Below are positions 55,749 through 64,000 of a DNA stretch of 64,000 nt, piece by piece. A model generated the notes under the pieces. That model was not told the origin of the DNA. It did not search any database and saw only the letters and a list, made by a program, of their open reading frames with translations. Each line of letters starts with the position of its first letter. Within the stretch, counting starts at the first letter, position 1. This DNA is from Algiphilus aromaticivorans DG1253 (lineage in GTDB: Bacteria; Pseudomonadota; Gammaproteobacteria; Nevskiales; Nevskiaceae): positions 372,001 to 436,000 of the forward strand of contig NZ_JPOG01000001.1 in the NCBI RefSeq assembly GCF_000733765.1, given 5' to 3'. Both the position numbers and the translations under genes were made by a program.

Positions 55749-55925
55749 TCAGTCCTGCCGCGGCGTGTCTTCGGTGTCGGCTTCGGTTCCTGGCTCGGCG
55801 TTGTCGGGGCCGCCTTCGCCGCCCTCAGTCTGCCGTGCTTCCTTCTTCTGCCGCTTTTCTTCCTTCTTGCGGTTCTTCTTCAGCTCGCGCTGGCGTTTCT
55901 CGAACGAGTAGTTTGGCCGTGCCAT
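55749..55925 (-). CDS. Conserved small charged protein (58 residues)
   Basis: A 58-residue protein with an N-terminal half of Lys/Arg (MARPNYSFEKRQRELKKN then RKKEEKRQKKEARQ) and an acidic, Gly-rich C-terminal half. I recognise the MARPNYSFEKRQRE opening from small hypothetical proteins common in gammaproteobacteria. The ATG has GGAGC six bases upstream. Its function is unknown. The 237 bases between it and the diguanylate cyclase stop show no gene, though a CTAGGAACGTTTC at about 55671 resembles one end of the MITE-like element at 24612. Confidence 0.78.
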   Translation of the reverse strand: MARPNYSFEKRQRELKKNRKKEEKRQKKEARQTEGGEGGPDNAEPGTEADTEDTPRQD

Positions 55926-56032
55926 GGTGGCTCCGTTGCTTGAGACGCCCAGTGTAGTGGGGATGTCGCTTCGCTGCCGGCGGCGGAGGGCCTTACTGGC
56001 TTAGGCTTGTCGCCCTTGCCTCTGAGCCTGTC

Positions 56033-56578
56033 ATGGACCTGCTGCTACCGCTGATGCTGTCGATTGCCGCGGCCTTCTGCTGGCTGCTCGCTGTGGGCGA
56101 GGGTCGCGACGGAGCCGATGGCGGCCTGCGGCTGCGCGGCGGCGGGCGCCGCTATCGCTACTCCCCGCTGCGCGCCGTGACGCCGGCGCTGCTCGGCGCC
56201 GCGGCCCTGAGCTTCGGCTTCGAGGCCGCGCGCGCCAGCGGCGCATTGCTGGTTGCCGCTCTGGCCACCGTCGTCGGTCTGGCCGCGTTCGGCGTGGCGC
56301 TGGCGCGCTACCGCGCCAGCGTCGACTATCTGCCGGGGCAGGGCCTGCGCATCAGCGGCTGGTCCGGCCGGCGCGAGATCGCCTTTGACGCCATCCATTC
56401 CGCCGCCTTCATTCCCGGCGGCGGCTGGCGGCCGGACAACTACCGGGCGCGCCTGCGTCTGCAGCTCGATGGCGGGCGCGTAATCACGCTGAACGAACAG
56501 CTGCGCGGTTTCACCGATCTGGTCCAGCGTGTCGCTGATGAGTCTCCCGAGGGAATTCTGGAGACGCGAGCGCGTTGA
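56033..56578 (+). CDS. Hypothetical membrane protein with a PH-like C-terminal domain
   Basis: A 181-residue protein. Hydrophobic helices lie at about 2-21, 50-66 and 70-90. A soluble C-terminal part (about 97-181: YLPGQGLRISGWSGRREIAF, YRARLRLQLDGGRVITL, GFTDLVQRVADES) has the strand-rich pattern ending in a helix seen in bacterial PH domains. I do not know the family. It ends seven bases before the convergent copA. Confidence 0.7.
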   Translation: MDLLLPLMLSIAAAFCWLLAVGEGRDGADGGLRLRGGGRRYRYSPLRAVTPALLGAAALSFGFEAARASGALLVAALATVVGLAAFGVALARYRASVDYLPGQGLRISGWSGRREIAFDAIHSAAFIPGGGWRPDNYRARLRLQLDGGRVITLNEQLRGFTDLVQRVADESPEGILETRAR

Positions 56579-56584
56579 GCCTGA

Positions 56585-59050
56585 TCACTCGGCGGGCAGT
56601 CGTCGCAGCCGGATGGAGTTGCCGATCACCGACAGCGAGCTGGCAGTCATGGCGACGACGCCGATCATCGGGTGCAGCAGGCCCAGAGCGGCGATGGGAA
56701 TGGCCGCCAGGTTGTAGCCCGAGGCCCACCACAGGTTCTGCACGATCTTGTCGAAGGTTGCGCGCGACAGCTTGATGGCCTCGACGACCTTGCCCAGCTC
56801 GCCGCGCACCAGCGTGACGTCGGCGGCCTCGATTGCCACATCCGCGCCGGCACCGATAGCGATGCCGATATTCGCCTGCTTCAATGCCGGCGCGTCGTTG
56901 ATGCCGTCGCCCACCATGGCAACGCGCTGACCGAAGCGCTCCTGCAGTGCGCGGATGGCGGCAACCTTGCCTTCCGGCAGCACGCCGGCCTGGACCTCGT
57001 CGATGCCGACCTCGGCGGCCACGGCCTTTGCTGCGCGCTCGTTGTCGCCGGTGATCATCACCACGCGCAGGCCCATGGCATGCATGGCCTTGATGGCGTC
57101 GGCCGAGTCCGGCTTGAGGCTGTCGGCGCAGGCGACGATGCCGATGGCCTTGCCGTCGGCGGCCACCAGCACGGCCGTGCGGCCGGCTTCTTCCAGCCGC
57201 TTCAGCTCGGATTCCAGAGCGCCGGTATCGATCCCGGACTCGCCCAGTAGTCGGGCGTTGCCGATGAGGATGTCCCGGTTGTCGACGCGGCCGCGCACGC
57301 CGCGGGCGGTTACCGACGCGAAGTCGCCGACCTCGGCGATCTCCAGATCGCGTCCGCGCGCGCCATCGACCACTGCGCGTGCCAGCGGATGCTCGGAGGC
57401 ATTCTCCACGGCCGCGGCCAGGCGCAGCACCTCGTTCTCTTCAAAGCCCTCGGCAGCCACGACATCGGTGAGCACCGGCTGGCCGCGCGTGATGGTGCCG
57501 GTCTTGTCGAGCACCACCACGGCGATGTCCTTCATGGTCTGGATAGCCTCGCCGGAGCGGATGAGCACGCCGCGCTCGGCCCCCATGCCGGAGCCCACCA
57601 TCAGCGCGGTGGGCGTAGCCAGGCCCAGCGCGCAAGGGCAGGCGATGACCAGCACCGCCACCGCCGCGAGAATGGCCGCCACCGGCGTGGCCACGCCCGG
57701 GTCCACCCACGGCAGGAAGGTCGCGCCCCATTCGAGCACCGGCCGCAGATTGTCAGCAAACAGCAGCCAGAGCAGAAAGCTGGCTGCGGCAATGGCGATG
57801 ACGATCGGCACGAAGCGCGCCGTGACGCGGTCGGCGAACTCCTGGATGGGCACCTTCGAGCCCTGCGCTTCGTCGACCAGGCGGATGATCTGCGACAGGA
57901 AAGTGTCGGCGCCGACGCGCGTGGCGCGAACGCGCAGGCGACCCTCGCTGTTGACGGTCGCGCCCAGCACTTCGTCGCCGGGGCCTTTCTCGACCGGAAC
58001 GGATTCGCCGGTGGCGATGGACTCGTCGACGTGGCTGCCGCCGTCGATCACTTCGCCGTCGGTGGGAATCTTCTCGCCCGGGCGGATGACCATGACATCG
58101 CCTACCGCCAGCTCATTGATCGGTACCTCGACTTCGGCGCCGTCGCGCTCGACGCGCGCCGTCTTGGCGCCCAGGGTGAGCAGCCGCTTGATGGCCTGCG
58201 AGGCATTGCCCTTGACGCGCGCCTCCAGATAGCGACCGAGCAGGTGGAAGGTCATGATCGTGGATGCCATCTCGATGAAGGAGGTCATCGGATAGACGAA
58301 GCCGACCAGGCCGATCAGATAGGGCGGCAGGCTGCCCAGCGAGATCAGTACATCCATGTTGAAGCCGCCGCTGGCCATCGATCGGAATGCCGAGCGGTGC
58401 GTCGCCCAGCCCCCAAAGAGAAAGACCACCGGCAGGGCCAGCAGCGCGACGATGGCCAGATAGCCCGGGATCGGAGCCCAGAACATATGCGGCATCATCA
58501 GGCTCATGATGAGCGCGGTGGGCACGCCGGCGATCCACAGCCGCTTCTTCGCCTGCGCCAGATAGGCTTCCTCGATTTCGGCGCGCGCATCCTCGCGGCC
58601 TTCGCCCTGGCGCGTCTCGGCCACGTCGTAGCCGGCGGCCTCGACGGCTGAACGCAGCGCCTCGGCGCTCGCGCGGCCCTTCACCGTGGCGGTGTGGCTG
58701 GCGACGTTGGTATCGACCGCCGTCACGCCGTCGACGCGCCGCAGCGCCGTGGCGACGATGCCGGCGCAGTGGTCCGAGCCCATGCCGGGCACGACCAGCT
58801 TCACCGCGGCGTCGCCGCCGTCATCGACGGCGGCGACATCGTAGCCGGCGCCTTCGACGATGCCGCGCAGCTTGCCGGCGTCGAGTTGAGCGCCGTCGTA
58901 GCGCACCTCGACGCGGTGCGCCGCCGTGTTGGTCTGCACACTGGCCACGCCGGTGGCGCGTTCCAGTGCGCTGCGCACGATGCCGGCGCAATGGTCCGAG
59001 CCCATGCCCGGGACGGTGAGCGTGGCGGTCTGCTGCGAGTCGGCGGTCAT
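56585..59050 (-). CDS. copA: Copper-translocating P1B-type ATPase CopA
   Basis: An 821-residue Cu+ exporting ATPase. All core motifs are present: TGES actuator loop, CPC in the transport helix ([13 protein letters not shown]), DKTGT phosphorylation site, SEHPLA nucleotide-binding motif and [12 protein letters not shown] in helix 7 ([10 protein letters not shown]) and MxxSS in helix 8 are typical of copper ATPases. Two N-terminal HMA domains (about 8-70 and 82-145) both read GMGSDHC in place of GMTCxxC, so the first metal-binding Cys is Ser. ATG 59050 is chosen over an open frame 14 codons longer. A MerR-type promoter precedes it. Confidence 0.94.
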   Translation of the reverse strand: MTADSQQTATLTVPGMGSDHCAGIVRSALERATGVASVQTNTAAHRVEVRYDGAQLDAGKLRGIVEGAGYDVAAVDDGGDAAVKLVVPGMGSDHCAGIVATALRRVDGVTAVDTNVASHTATVKGRASAEALRSAVEAAGYDVAETRQGEGREDARAEIEEAYLAQAKKRLWIAGVPTALIMSLMMPHMFWAPIPGYLAIVALLALPVVFLFGGWATHRSAFRSMASGGFNMDVLISLGSLPPYLIGLVGFVYPMTSFIEMASTIMTFHLLGRYLEARVKGNASQAIKRLLTLGAKTARVERDGAEVEVPINELAVGDVMVIRPGEKIPTDGEVIDGGSHVDESIATGESVPVEKGPGDEVLGATVNSEGRLRVRATRVGADTFLSQIIRLVDEAQGSKVPIQEFADRVTARFVPIVIAIAAASFLLWLLFADNLRPVLEWGATFLPWVDPGVATPVAAILAAVAVLVIACPCALGLATPTALMVGSGMGAERGVLIRSGEAIQTMKDIAVVVLDKTGTITRGQPVLTDVVAAEGFEENEVLRLAAAVENASEHPLARAVVDGARGRDLEIAEVGDFASVTARGVRGRVDNRDILIGNARLLGESGIDTGALESELKRLEEAGRTAVLVAADGKAIGIVACADSLKPDSADAIKAMHAMGLRVVMITGDNERAAKAVAAEVGIDEVQAGVLPEGKVAAIRALQERFGQRVAMVGDGINDAPALKQANIGIAIGAGADVAIEAADVTLVRGELGKVVEAIKLSRATFDKIVQNLWWASGYNLAAIPIAALGLLHPMIGVVAMTASSLSVIGNSIRLRRLPAE

Positions 59051-59093
59051 GGTGAAGCTCCTGTTGCGCTGCCGGTCTGCCGGCTGAGTCACC

Positions 59094-59125
59094 AGCCTAA
59101 GCCCTGTAGCCTGCTACAGAGTCAA
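59094..59125 (-). promoter_or_regulatory. MerR/CueR-type promoter of copA
   Basis: On the minus strand: -35 TTGACT, then the 16-base dyad CTGTAGC-AG-GCTACAG, then -10 TAGGCT. The 20-base spacer (19 if TTAGGC is taken) and the dyad between the boxes are the hallmark of promoters untwisted by MerR-family activators such as CueR. It lies over the last codon of the upstream GGDEF/EAL gene. No MerR gene is in the window. Confidence 0.75.
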
Positions 59126-61485
59126 GTCTTGCTGTCCGTGACGGATTGATCGGCCAGCCAGCGAGCGAAATCCTCAGGCGCCACGCCCGGCAGCAGCAGG
59201 AAGCCCTGCATGGCGTCGCAGCCGAGTTCGCGCAGGCTGTCGCGCTGCGCCTCGTTCTCGACACCTTCGGCGATAGTCTGCAGATCCAGGATGCGCGCCA
59301 GCGCGATGATGGCGCGCACGATCTCCAGCGATGCCTCGTCCTCGGGCAGGCGCGCAACGAAGTCGCGGTCGAGCTTGAGGAAGTCGAGCGGCAGGCGCTG
59401 CAGCTGGGTCAGCGAGGAATAGCCGGTGCCGAAATCGTCCAGCGACAAGGTGATTCCAGTCGCGCGCAGTTTCTCCAGCGCGGGTATCGCAATGTCCGGG
59501 TGCTGCATCACGGCCGATTCGGTCAGCTCCAGGCAGAGACGCGAAGCCGGCATGCCGCTGCGCGTGATCGCATCGCAAACGAAATCGGGCAGGCTCTCGT
59601 CCACCTGCAGCGCCGAAAGGTTGACGCTGACGCGGAAGCCTTCGGGTAGAGGCCTCTCCGCCTGCAGCCGTCGGATCGCATCCGCTGCCTTGCGCAGCAT
59701 GGCCTCGGCGAGCGCGCCGGCCATGCCGCGTGCTTCGGCCATGGGCGCGAAGGCCGCCGGGGAGATCCACTGCCCGTCGTGGCGCCAGCGGGCCAGAGCC
59801 TCGGCGCCCAGTACGCGCCCGTCGTCGAGCGCGACGATCGGCTGCAGAAAGCAGTCGATATCGTCGTCCTCCAACGCCGTGCGCAGCGCCTCCTCCAGCG
59901 CCAGCTCCTGTGCGCTGACCCGGCTATAGGCTGCCTTGTAACGGATGCAGCAGGCGCCGCCGGTCGTGCGCGCGCGTGTCAGCGCCGTTTCGGCATGCGC
60001 CTGCAACTCGGCAGTGTCCTCGCCATCCTCGGGCCAGACGGCCGCACCGGCACTGAAGGTGAGGCGCAGGTTGCGCGCCTGCACGCTGATCGGTTGCGCC
60101 AACGCGCGTTCGACCTGCTGCAGCCAGGAGGTAACAGCGGTGTCGTCGGGTAGCGGCGGGCTCAGGATGGCGAAGCTGTCTCCGTAGGCGCGGCTGGCGG
60201 CGCCGCCCGTGGAGCAGAGTCGTTGCAGACGCGCGCCGCATTCGGCGAGCACCATGTCGCCGGCGCTGGTGCCGAAAGTCTCGTTGATGGGCTGGAAGCG
60301 GTCCAGGTCCAGGGCCATCAGCACACGCTGCAGGCCGGGCGCGGTGGCCAGCTCGGCATCGGCAAGGTCCCGGAAATGCGCGGCGTTGGGCAGCCCGGTG
60401 ACGGGGTCGAAATGGGTCAGGAGTCGCAGGCGTTCGCGTGTGTCGGCTTCGCTGCTGACGTCGTTGAGGATGATCAGGAAGCCGGCGTGGCTGCCCGCGC
60501 TGCTGTGCACGACCGATACGCGCAGCGACCACAGGCAGCGCGCGCCGTCGGCGTCGCGGCCGCGGAAGTCACCGGCCCAGTAGCTGCGGTGGCGCGCCGC
60601 CCGCAGCGCCTCGTCCAGCAGCCGCTCCTCCCCGAGCCCGAGCAGCGTTCCGTCGAAGCGCCGTCCCTCGATCTGCTCGCTGCTGGCTTGAAGTAGCCGC
60701 GCTGCGGTGCTGTTGGCGCGCAGGATGCGGCCGCTGTTGGTGAGTACGAGGATGCCCTCGCGCGCATTGTCGAACAGCGAGGTCAGCAGGCTGCCGAGCT
60801 CGGTGCTGCGGTGCTCGGCGGTGACATCCCAGACGATTCCCAGCCAGTAGTTGCGGCCATCCGCGTCCTGCTCGCGCCGTGCGCGCGTGCGCAGCCAGCG
60901 CCAGTCGCCGTCGCGGTGGCGGACGCGGAAGCCGAGCTCGATTTCGCTCAGCTGATCGCTGCGGGCTTTGCCCGACAGCTGCTCCATGCGCAGGCGATCG
61001 TCGGGGTGTACCAGGGCGATCCAGCCCTTGAGATCGTGCGGGGCTTCGTCGGCTTGGCGGCCCGCCAGGGCCTTGAGCTCGGGGGACGGCTGCATGCGGC
61101 CCTGCTCGAGCGCCTGCTCGCGGCCGCTCGCCTCGTAGATCCAGGTGGCGGCGCCGGTGCCCTGCAGCGCCATGCGCAGGCGCTCGGTGCTGGCTTCCGC
61201 GTCCTTGCGCAGCCGCGCCTCGCGCCGCAGCGTGCTCCGCAATAGAAAGTAGAGCGCCAGGCTGGTAATTGCGACGAATAGCAGCCCCTTGAGGCTGTGT
61301 TGCCACCAAGACGTGGCGGGTGCAAACAGATATTCGGAGAGCAGGAAGTCACCCGCGCTGATCCACGCCAGTGCCAGCAGCACGTAGACCCCGCTGGCTC
61401 GTACAGCCTGTCTCTCGGGGCTTGGCGGCTGCGATGCCTCGCCCGGTGCGCTAAGGCGACGGATCAGCGGACGCGGGCTCTGCAT
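59122..61485 (-). CDS. Membrane PAS-GGDEF-EAL protein
   Basis: A 787-residue cyclic di-GMP enzyme. Two membrane helices (about 31-48 and 62-83) are followed by a PAS domain (about 105-220), a second PAS (about 235-345), a GGDEF domain (about 355-510) and an EAL domain (about 525-780). The GGDEF site is degenerate (RAYGDSFAIL), while EAL motifs are intact (GAEALARWRH, ELTESAVM, DDFGTGYSSL), so it is probably a phosphodiesterase. ATG 61485 follows GGAGGAG. It is transcribed toward copA. Confidence 0.92.
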   Translation of the reverse strand: MQSPRPLIRRLSAPGEASQPPSPERQAVRASGVYVLLALAWISAGDFLLSEYLFAPATSWWQHSLKGLLFVAITSLALYFLLRSTLRREARLRKDAEASTERLRMALQGTGAATWIYEASGREQALEQGRMQPSPELKALAGRQADEAPHDLKGWIALVHPDDRLRMEQLSGKARSDQLSEIELGFRVRHRDGDWRWLRTRARREQDADGRNYWLGIVWDVTAEHRSTELGSLLTSLFDNAREGILVLTNSGRILRANSTAARLLQASSEQIEGRRFDGTLLGLGEERLLDEALRAARHRSYWAGDFRGRDADGARCLWSLRVSVVHSSAGSHAGFLIILNDVSSEADTRERLRLLTHFDPVTGLPNAAHFRDLADAELATAPGLQRVLMALDLDRFQPINETFGTSAGDMVLAECGARLQRLCSTGGAASRAYGDSFAILSPPLPDDTAVTSWLQQVERALAQPISVQARNLRLTFSAGAAVWPEDGEDTAELQAHAETALTRARTTGGACCIRYKAAYSRVSAQELALEEALRTALEDDDIDCFLQPIVALDDGRVLGAEALARWRHDGQWISPAAFAPMAEARGMAGALAEAMLRKAADAIRRLQAERPLPEGFRVSVNLSALQVDESLPDFVCDAITRSGMPASRLCLELTESAVMQHPDIAIPALEKLRATGITLSLDDFGTGYSSLTQLQRLPLDFLKLDRDFVARLPEDEASLEIVRAIIALARILDLQTIAEGVENEAQRDSLRELGCDAMQGFLLLPGVAPEDFARWLADQSVTDSKT

Positions 61486-61666
61486 GCAGCGATCTCCTCC
61501 TGTCGTGCTCCGAGGATGCGCGGTGTACCGCTGCTGCGCAACGCTTGCCATGTCGGCGCGAGGGACGGCAGTGTTGTCGCGACAGGAGGTGGCTCGGCTT
61601 GCACTCGGCGCCCGGTGGGTCCAGATTCTCGATATCAAGCGTGCGCACAACGAGGAGGAGCGCAGC

Positions 61667-63166
61667 ATGTCGCAGCATTACGACGTACTAATCATTGGCG
61701 CCGGCCTTTCGGGCATCGGCGCCGCCTGCCACCTGGCCATGGAGTGCCCGGACAAGCAGGTGGGCATTCTGGAGCGCCGCAAGGCCATCGGCGGCACCTG
61801 GGATCTTTTCCGTTATCCCGGCATCCGTTCGGATTCCGACATGTTCAGCTTCGGCTTCAAGTTCCGTCCCTGGAACGAGCTGAAAGTACTGGCCGACGGG
61901 CCGTCGATTCGTAACTACGTGGGCGATACCGCGCGCGAGTACGGCGTCGAGGAGAAGATCCGCTTCGGCGTCAAGACGACGTCGGCGGAGTGGTCCAGCA
62001 GCCAGAGGCGCTGGGTGGTGATCGCCACCGACGAGGACAGCGGCGAGGAGCAGCGCTTTACCTCCGATTTCCTGATCGGCGCCACCGGCTACTACAACTA
62101 CGATCAGGGCTATCTGCCCGAATTCCCCGGTGCTGAGCGTTTCCAGGGTCAGCAGATCCACCCGCAGCACTGGCCGGAGGATCTGGACTACAGCGGCAAG
62201 CGCGTGGTGGTCATCGGCAGCGGCGCCACTGCCGTGACGCTGGTGCCGGCCATGATCGACAAGGCCGCGCACGTCACCATGCTGCAGCGCTCGCCGAGCT
62301 ACATCTTCTCGGTGCCGGCCTACGACAAGCTCTCCGAGCTGCTCGGCCACGTGCTGCCGGAATCCTGGGTCTATTCGCTGGCGCGCAAGCGCAATGTCGT
62401 GCTGCAGCGCTGGATCTACAAGGCCTCCAAACGCTGGCCCAAGGCCATGCGTCGCTTCTTCCTGAGGAATGTTGAGCGTCAGCTCGGCGATCAGGTCGAC
62501 ATGCGCCACTTCAAGCCGGACTACAACCCCTGGGACGAGCGCCTCTGCGCCGTGCCGGACGGCGATCTTTTCACCGCCATCAAGGAAGGCAAGGCCTCGA
62601 TCGTCACCGATCACATCGAGACCTTCACCGAGAGCGGTATCCGCCTGAAATCCGGCGAGGAGCTGGAGGCGGACATCATCGTGACGGCTACCGGCCTGCA
62701 GATGCAGGTTCTGGGTGGCATGGAGCTGCGCGTCGACGGTCAGCAGATGCCGGTCAATCAGGGCATGAGCTACAAGGGGGTGCTGATGCAGGACATCCCC
62801 AACATGGCCTGGATCTTCGGCTATATCAATGCGCCGTGGACGCTGAAAGCCGATATCGCCTCGCGCTACATCTGCCGCCTGCTCAATCACATGGATGCCA
62901 AGGGGCATGCCGTCGTGACGCCGCGCGCACCTGCCGGCGAGAAGATCGAGGATGAAACCATCATGGATGCCCTGCAGTCAGGGTACGTGCAGCGCGGCCG
63001 CTCGCATCTGCCGCGGCAGGGCCGCGATTATCCCTGGCGCGTCGAGCATCACTACGAGCGTGACCTCAAGGAACTGCTTGAGGGGGCCATCGACGACGGG
63101 CATCTCGTCTTCGAGTCCACGGCGCAGAAGGCTTCGTCGCAGGCGCGGCCGGTCGCTGCCGCCTAG
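61667..63166 (+). CDS. AlmA-like flavin-dependent monooxygenase (second copy)
   Basis: A 499-residue FAD/NADPH monooxygenase closely similar in plan to the one at 36550: GAGLSGIGAACHL near 10, GGTWDLFRYPGIRSDSDM near 40, the Baeyer-Villiger fingerprint FQGQQIHPQHWP near 155 and VIGSGATAVTLVP near 178. It likely oxidises long-chain alkanes or ketones. GAGGAGGAG precedes ATG 61667. It stands alone. The 180 bases upstream hold its promoter but no recognised operator. Confidence 0.92.
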   Translation: MSQHYDVLIIGAGLSGIGAACHLAMECPDKQVGILERRKAIGGTWDLFRYPGIRSDSDMFSFGFKFRPWNELKVLADGPSIRNYVGDTAREYGVEEKIRFGVKTTSAEWSSSQRRWVVIATDEDSGEEQRFTSDFLIGATGYYNYDQGYLPEFPGAERFQGQQIHPQHWPEDLDYSGKRVVVIGSGATAVTLVPAMIDKAAHVTMLQRSPSYIFSVPAYDKLSELLGHVLPESWVYSLARKRNVVLQRWIYKASKRWPKAMRRFFLRNVERQLGDQVDMRHFKPDYNPWDERLCAVPDGDLFTAIKEGKASIVTDHIETFTESGIRLKSGEELEADIIVTATGLQMQVLGGMELRVDGQQMPVNQGMSYKGVLMQDIPNMAWIFGYINAPWTLKADIASRYICRLLNHMDAKGHAVVTPRAPAGEKIEDETIMDALQSGYVQRGRSHLPRQGRDYPWRVEHHYERDLKELLEGAIDDGHLVFESTAQKASSQARPVAAA

Positions 63167-63197
63167 CGCGGCACGGTACTCGAAGCCGGGCAATCTT

Positions 63198-63230
63198 CGG
63201 CGTGGCGAGGGTCTCGTCCTCGCCGCGCCG
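63198..63230 (+). other. Strong hairpin between the monooxygenase and mgtC
   Basis: CGGCGTGGCGAGG and CCTCGCCGCGCCG pair over 13 bases (one G-U) around a seven-base loop. There is no U-tract after it, so a classical terminator is doubtful; it may be part of a structured mgtC leader. Confidence 0.55.
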
Positions 63231-63340
63231 ATGGGCCGGATTCCCGGATTTATCGCGTATACCGCTGATCCTGCAAGGATCTTTTGCGTCTTCCGGCGCG
63301 GTGGAAAGGCGCACCCTCTTACGGCAAGGGAACCGACTGC

Positions 63341-63778
63341 ATGACCATTCCCGACATCAATTGGTGGCTCATCGTCAATCATCTGACGCATATGCTCATC
63401 GCCTATGGGCTGGCACTGCCCATCGGCTGGGACAGCGAGCGCGAGGCACGCGGCGTCGGCCTGCGCACCTTCCCGCTGGTGGCGATGGCCTGCTGCGGCT
63501 ACATCCTGATCGGCAACGAGGTCCTGTCCGGCGATGCCGCCCAGGCGCGCATCCTCTACGGGCTGATGTCCGGCATCGGTTTTATTGGCGGCGGTGCCAT
63601 CCTGAAATCAGAGGGGAGTGTCTCCGGAACCTCCACCGCCGCGGCTATCTGGAGTACCGGCGCCATCGGTGCCGCCGTGGGCTGGAACCGCTACGAGATC
63701 GCTGTGGTGCTCGCCGTCATGACCCTGTTCACGCTGCGCGTCTTCCGGCAGGTTAAGCCGCGCCCCTCATCTGACTAG
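63341..63778 (+). CDS. MgtC/SapB family membrane protein
   Basis: A 145-residue MgtC/SapB N-terminal-type protein with four helices. Features are GLALPIGWDSEREARGVGLRT near 25 (the conserved charged motif), ARILYGLMSGIGFIGGGAIL near 72, and STAAAIWSTGAIGAAVG near 102. It is the short form without the C-terminal ACT-like domain. MgtC proteins act in low-magnesium adaptation and inhibit ATP synthase in pathogens; the role here is unknown. ATG 63341 is preferred to an upstream in-frame codon. Confidence 0.88.
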   Translation: MTIPDINWWLIVNHLTHMLIAYGLALPIGWDSEREARGVGLRTFPLVAMACCGYILIGNEVLSGDAAQARILYGLMSGIGFIGGGAILKSEGSVSGTSTAAAIWSTGAIGAAVGWNRYEIAVVLAVMTLFTLRVFRQVKPRPSSD

Positions 63779-63818
63779 TGATGCTCTACCATTTGCGCTC
63801 CCGTACCGGGAAATCACA

Positions 63819-63832
63819 CCGGCCAAGGCCGG
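63819..63832 (+). promoter_or_regulatory. Perfect hairpin overlapping the ribosome-binding site of the next gene
   Basis: CCGGCC-AA-GGCCGG is a perfect 14-base palindrome whose last two bases are the first bases of GGAGG, the Shine-Dalgarno of the gene at 63845. Folding would partly mask that site. It could also act as a stem ending mgtC. Confidence 0.45.
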
Positions 63833-63844
63833 AGGAAGCTTTGC

Positions 63845-63946
63845 ATGAGCAAGTCCCTGGACAGCAAGAAGAACGTCAAGAAGAAGCCCTTGATGACCCT
63901 GCGCGAGAAGCGCGCCGCCAAGGCTGAGAAGGCAAGCAAGAAATAG
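63845..63946 (+). CDS. Very small basic protein (33 residues)
   Basis: A 33-residue, lysine-rich open frame, MSKSLDSKKNVKKKPLMT then LREKRAAKAEKASKK. GGAGGAAG precedes the ATG with good spacing. I recall similar short MSK-DSKK-KK proteins in pseudomonads and relatives; their function is unknown, though nucleic-acid or ribosome binding is likely from charge. The last 54 bases of the window after it show nothing. Confidence 0.7.
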   Translation: MSKSLDSKKNVKKKPLMTLREKRAAKAEKASKK

Positions 63947-64000
63947 TGTTCCTGCTCTCTCTCCGCATAGTCGGCGCTTCCCTGCGGGGCACGCCGTGAA

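Noticed and set aside
57389-58651. 420-codon open frame antisense to copA
   Set aside because: Shadow of the ATPase; composition is His/Ala/Arg/Gly-rich without motifs.

Overview
The window is a GC-rich (roughly two-thirds G+C by eye), densely packed bacterial chromosome segment. It has about 60 supported protein genes, short spacers, many ATGA/GTGA stop-start overlaps, and no rRNA, tRNA or CRISPR array that I could find. Gene content (hspQ, class-II PPK2 PAP, AlmA-type flavin monooxygenases, HLD-II haloalkane dehalogenase, DUF47-PiT, ProVWX, TonB receptor, GGDEF/EAL proteins) suggests a gammaproteobacterium, probably an aquatic hydrocarbon-using one of the Nevskiales/Salinisphaerales type. 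That placement is an inference, not a database result.

Layout. 0-9 kb: aldehyde dehydrogenase, a coupled SDR/unknown pair, a DUF445 membrane protein, small conserved proteins, PhzF, a 3D-domain lipoprotein and a DUF47-PiT phosphate uptake pair. 9-24 kb: a three-gene operon (permuted NlpC/P60, acetolactate-synthase-like, aldehyde dehydrogenase), a globin, an acyl-CoA dehydrogenase, a Na/Pi cotransporter, a RelBE-type toxin-antitoxin pair behind a perfect 18-bp palindrome, SDRs, a DMT exporter, and a cytochrome P450 interrupted by one amber codon just before its heme-binding motif. 24-29 kb: bifunctional-nuclease/PDZ protein, a MITE-like element, ChrA, a hairpin-rich repeat region, haloalkane dehalogenase and YjbQ. 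29-34 kb: a proVWX osmoprotectant importer in which a complete IS1595-like element sits between proW and proX. 34-45 kb: GlxA-type and AraC-type regulators around two opposite-facing operons of oxidative catabolism (AlmA-like monooxygenase, Asp-nucleophile hydrolase, SDR; and M24 protein, hydrolase-SDR fusion, diiron-like hydrolase). 45-52 kb: YceI lipoprotein, amidase, HspQ and a divergent vitamin-B12 locus. 52-64 kb: PdxH, PAP, diguanylate cyclase, CopA with a MerR-type promoter, a GGDEF/EAL protein, a second AlmA-like monooxygenase, MgtC and very small basic proteins.

The most interesting region is the B12 locus at 47.5-52.1 kb. Two head-to-head cobalamin riboswitches, sharing a 30-nt stretch including a normally variable stem, control a TonB receptor plus a truncated Met8/CysG-like NAD-binding protein on one side. 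On the other they control a short upstream ORF and a PepSY-TM protein. This looks like a corrinoid uptake and possibly reduction module. Other notable points are the amber codon in P450, the IS in proVWX, SDHC in place of CxxC in both CopA metal-binding domains, and three convergent gene pairs that share one CTAG as both stop codons.
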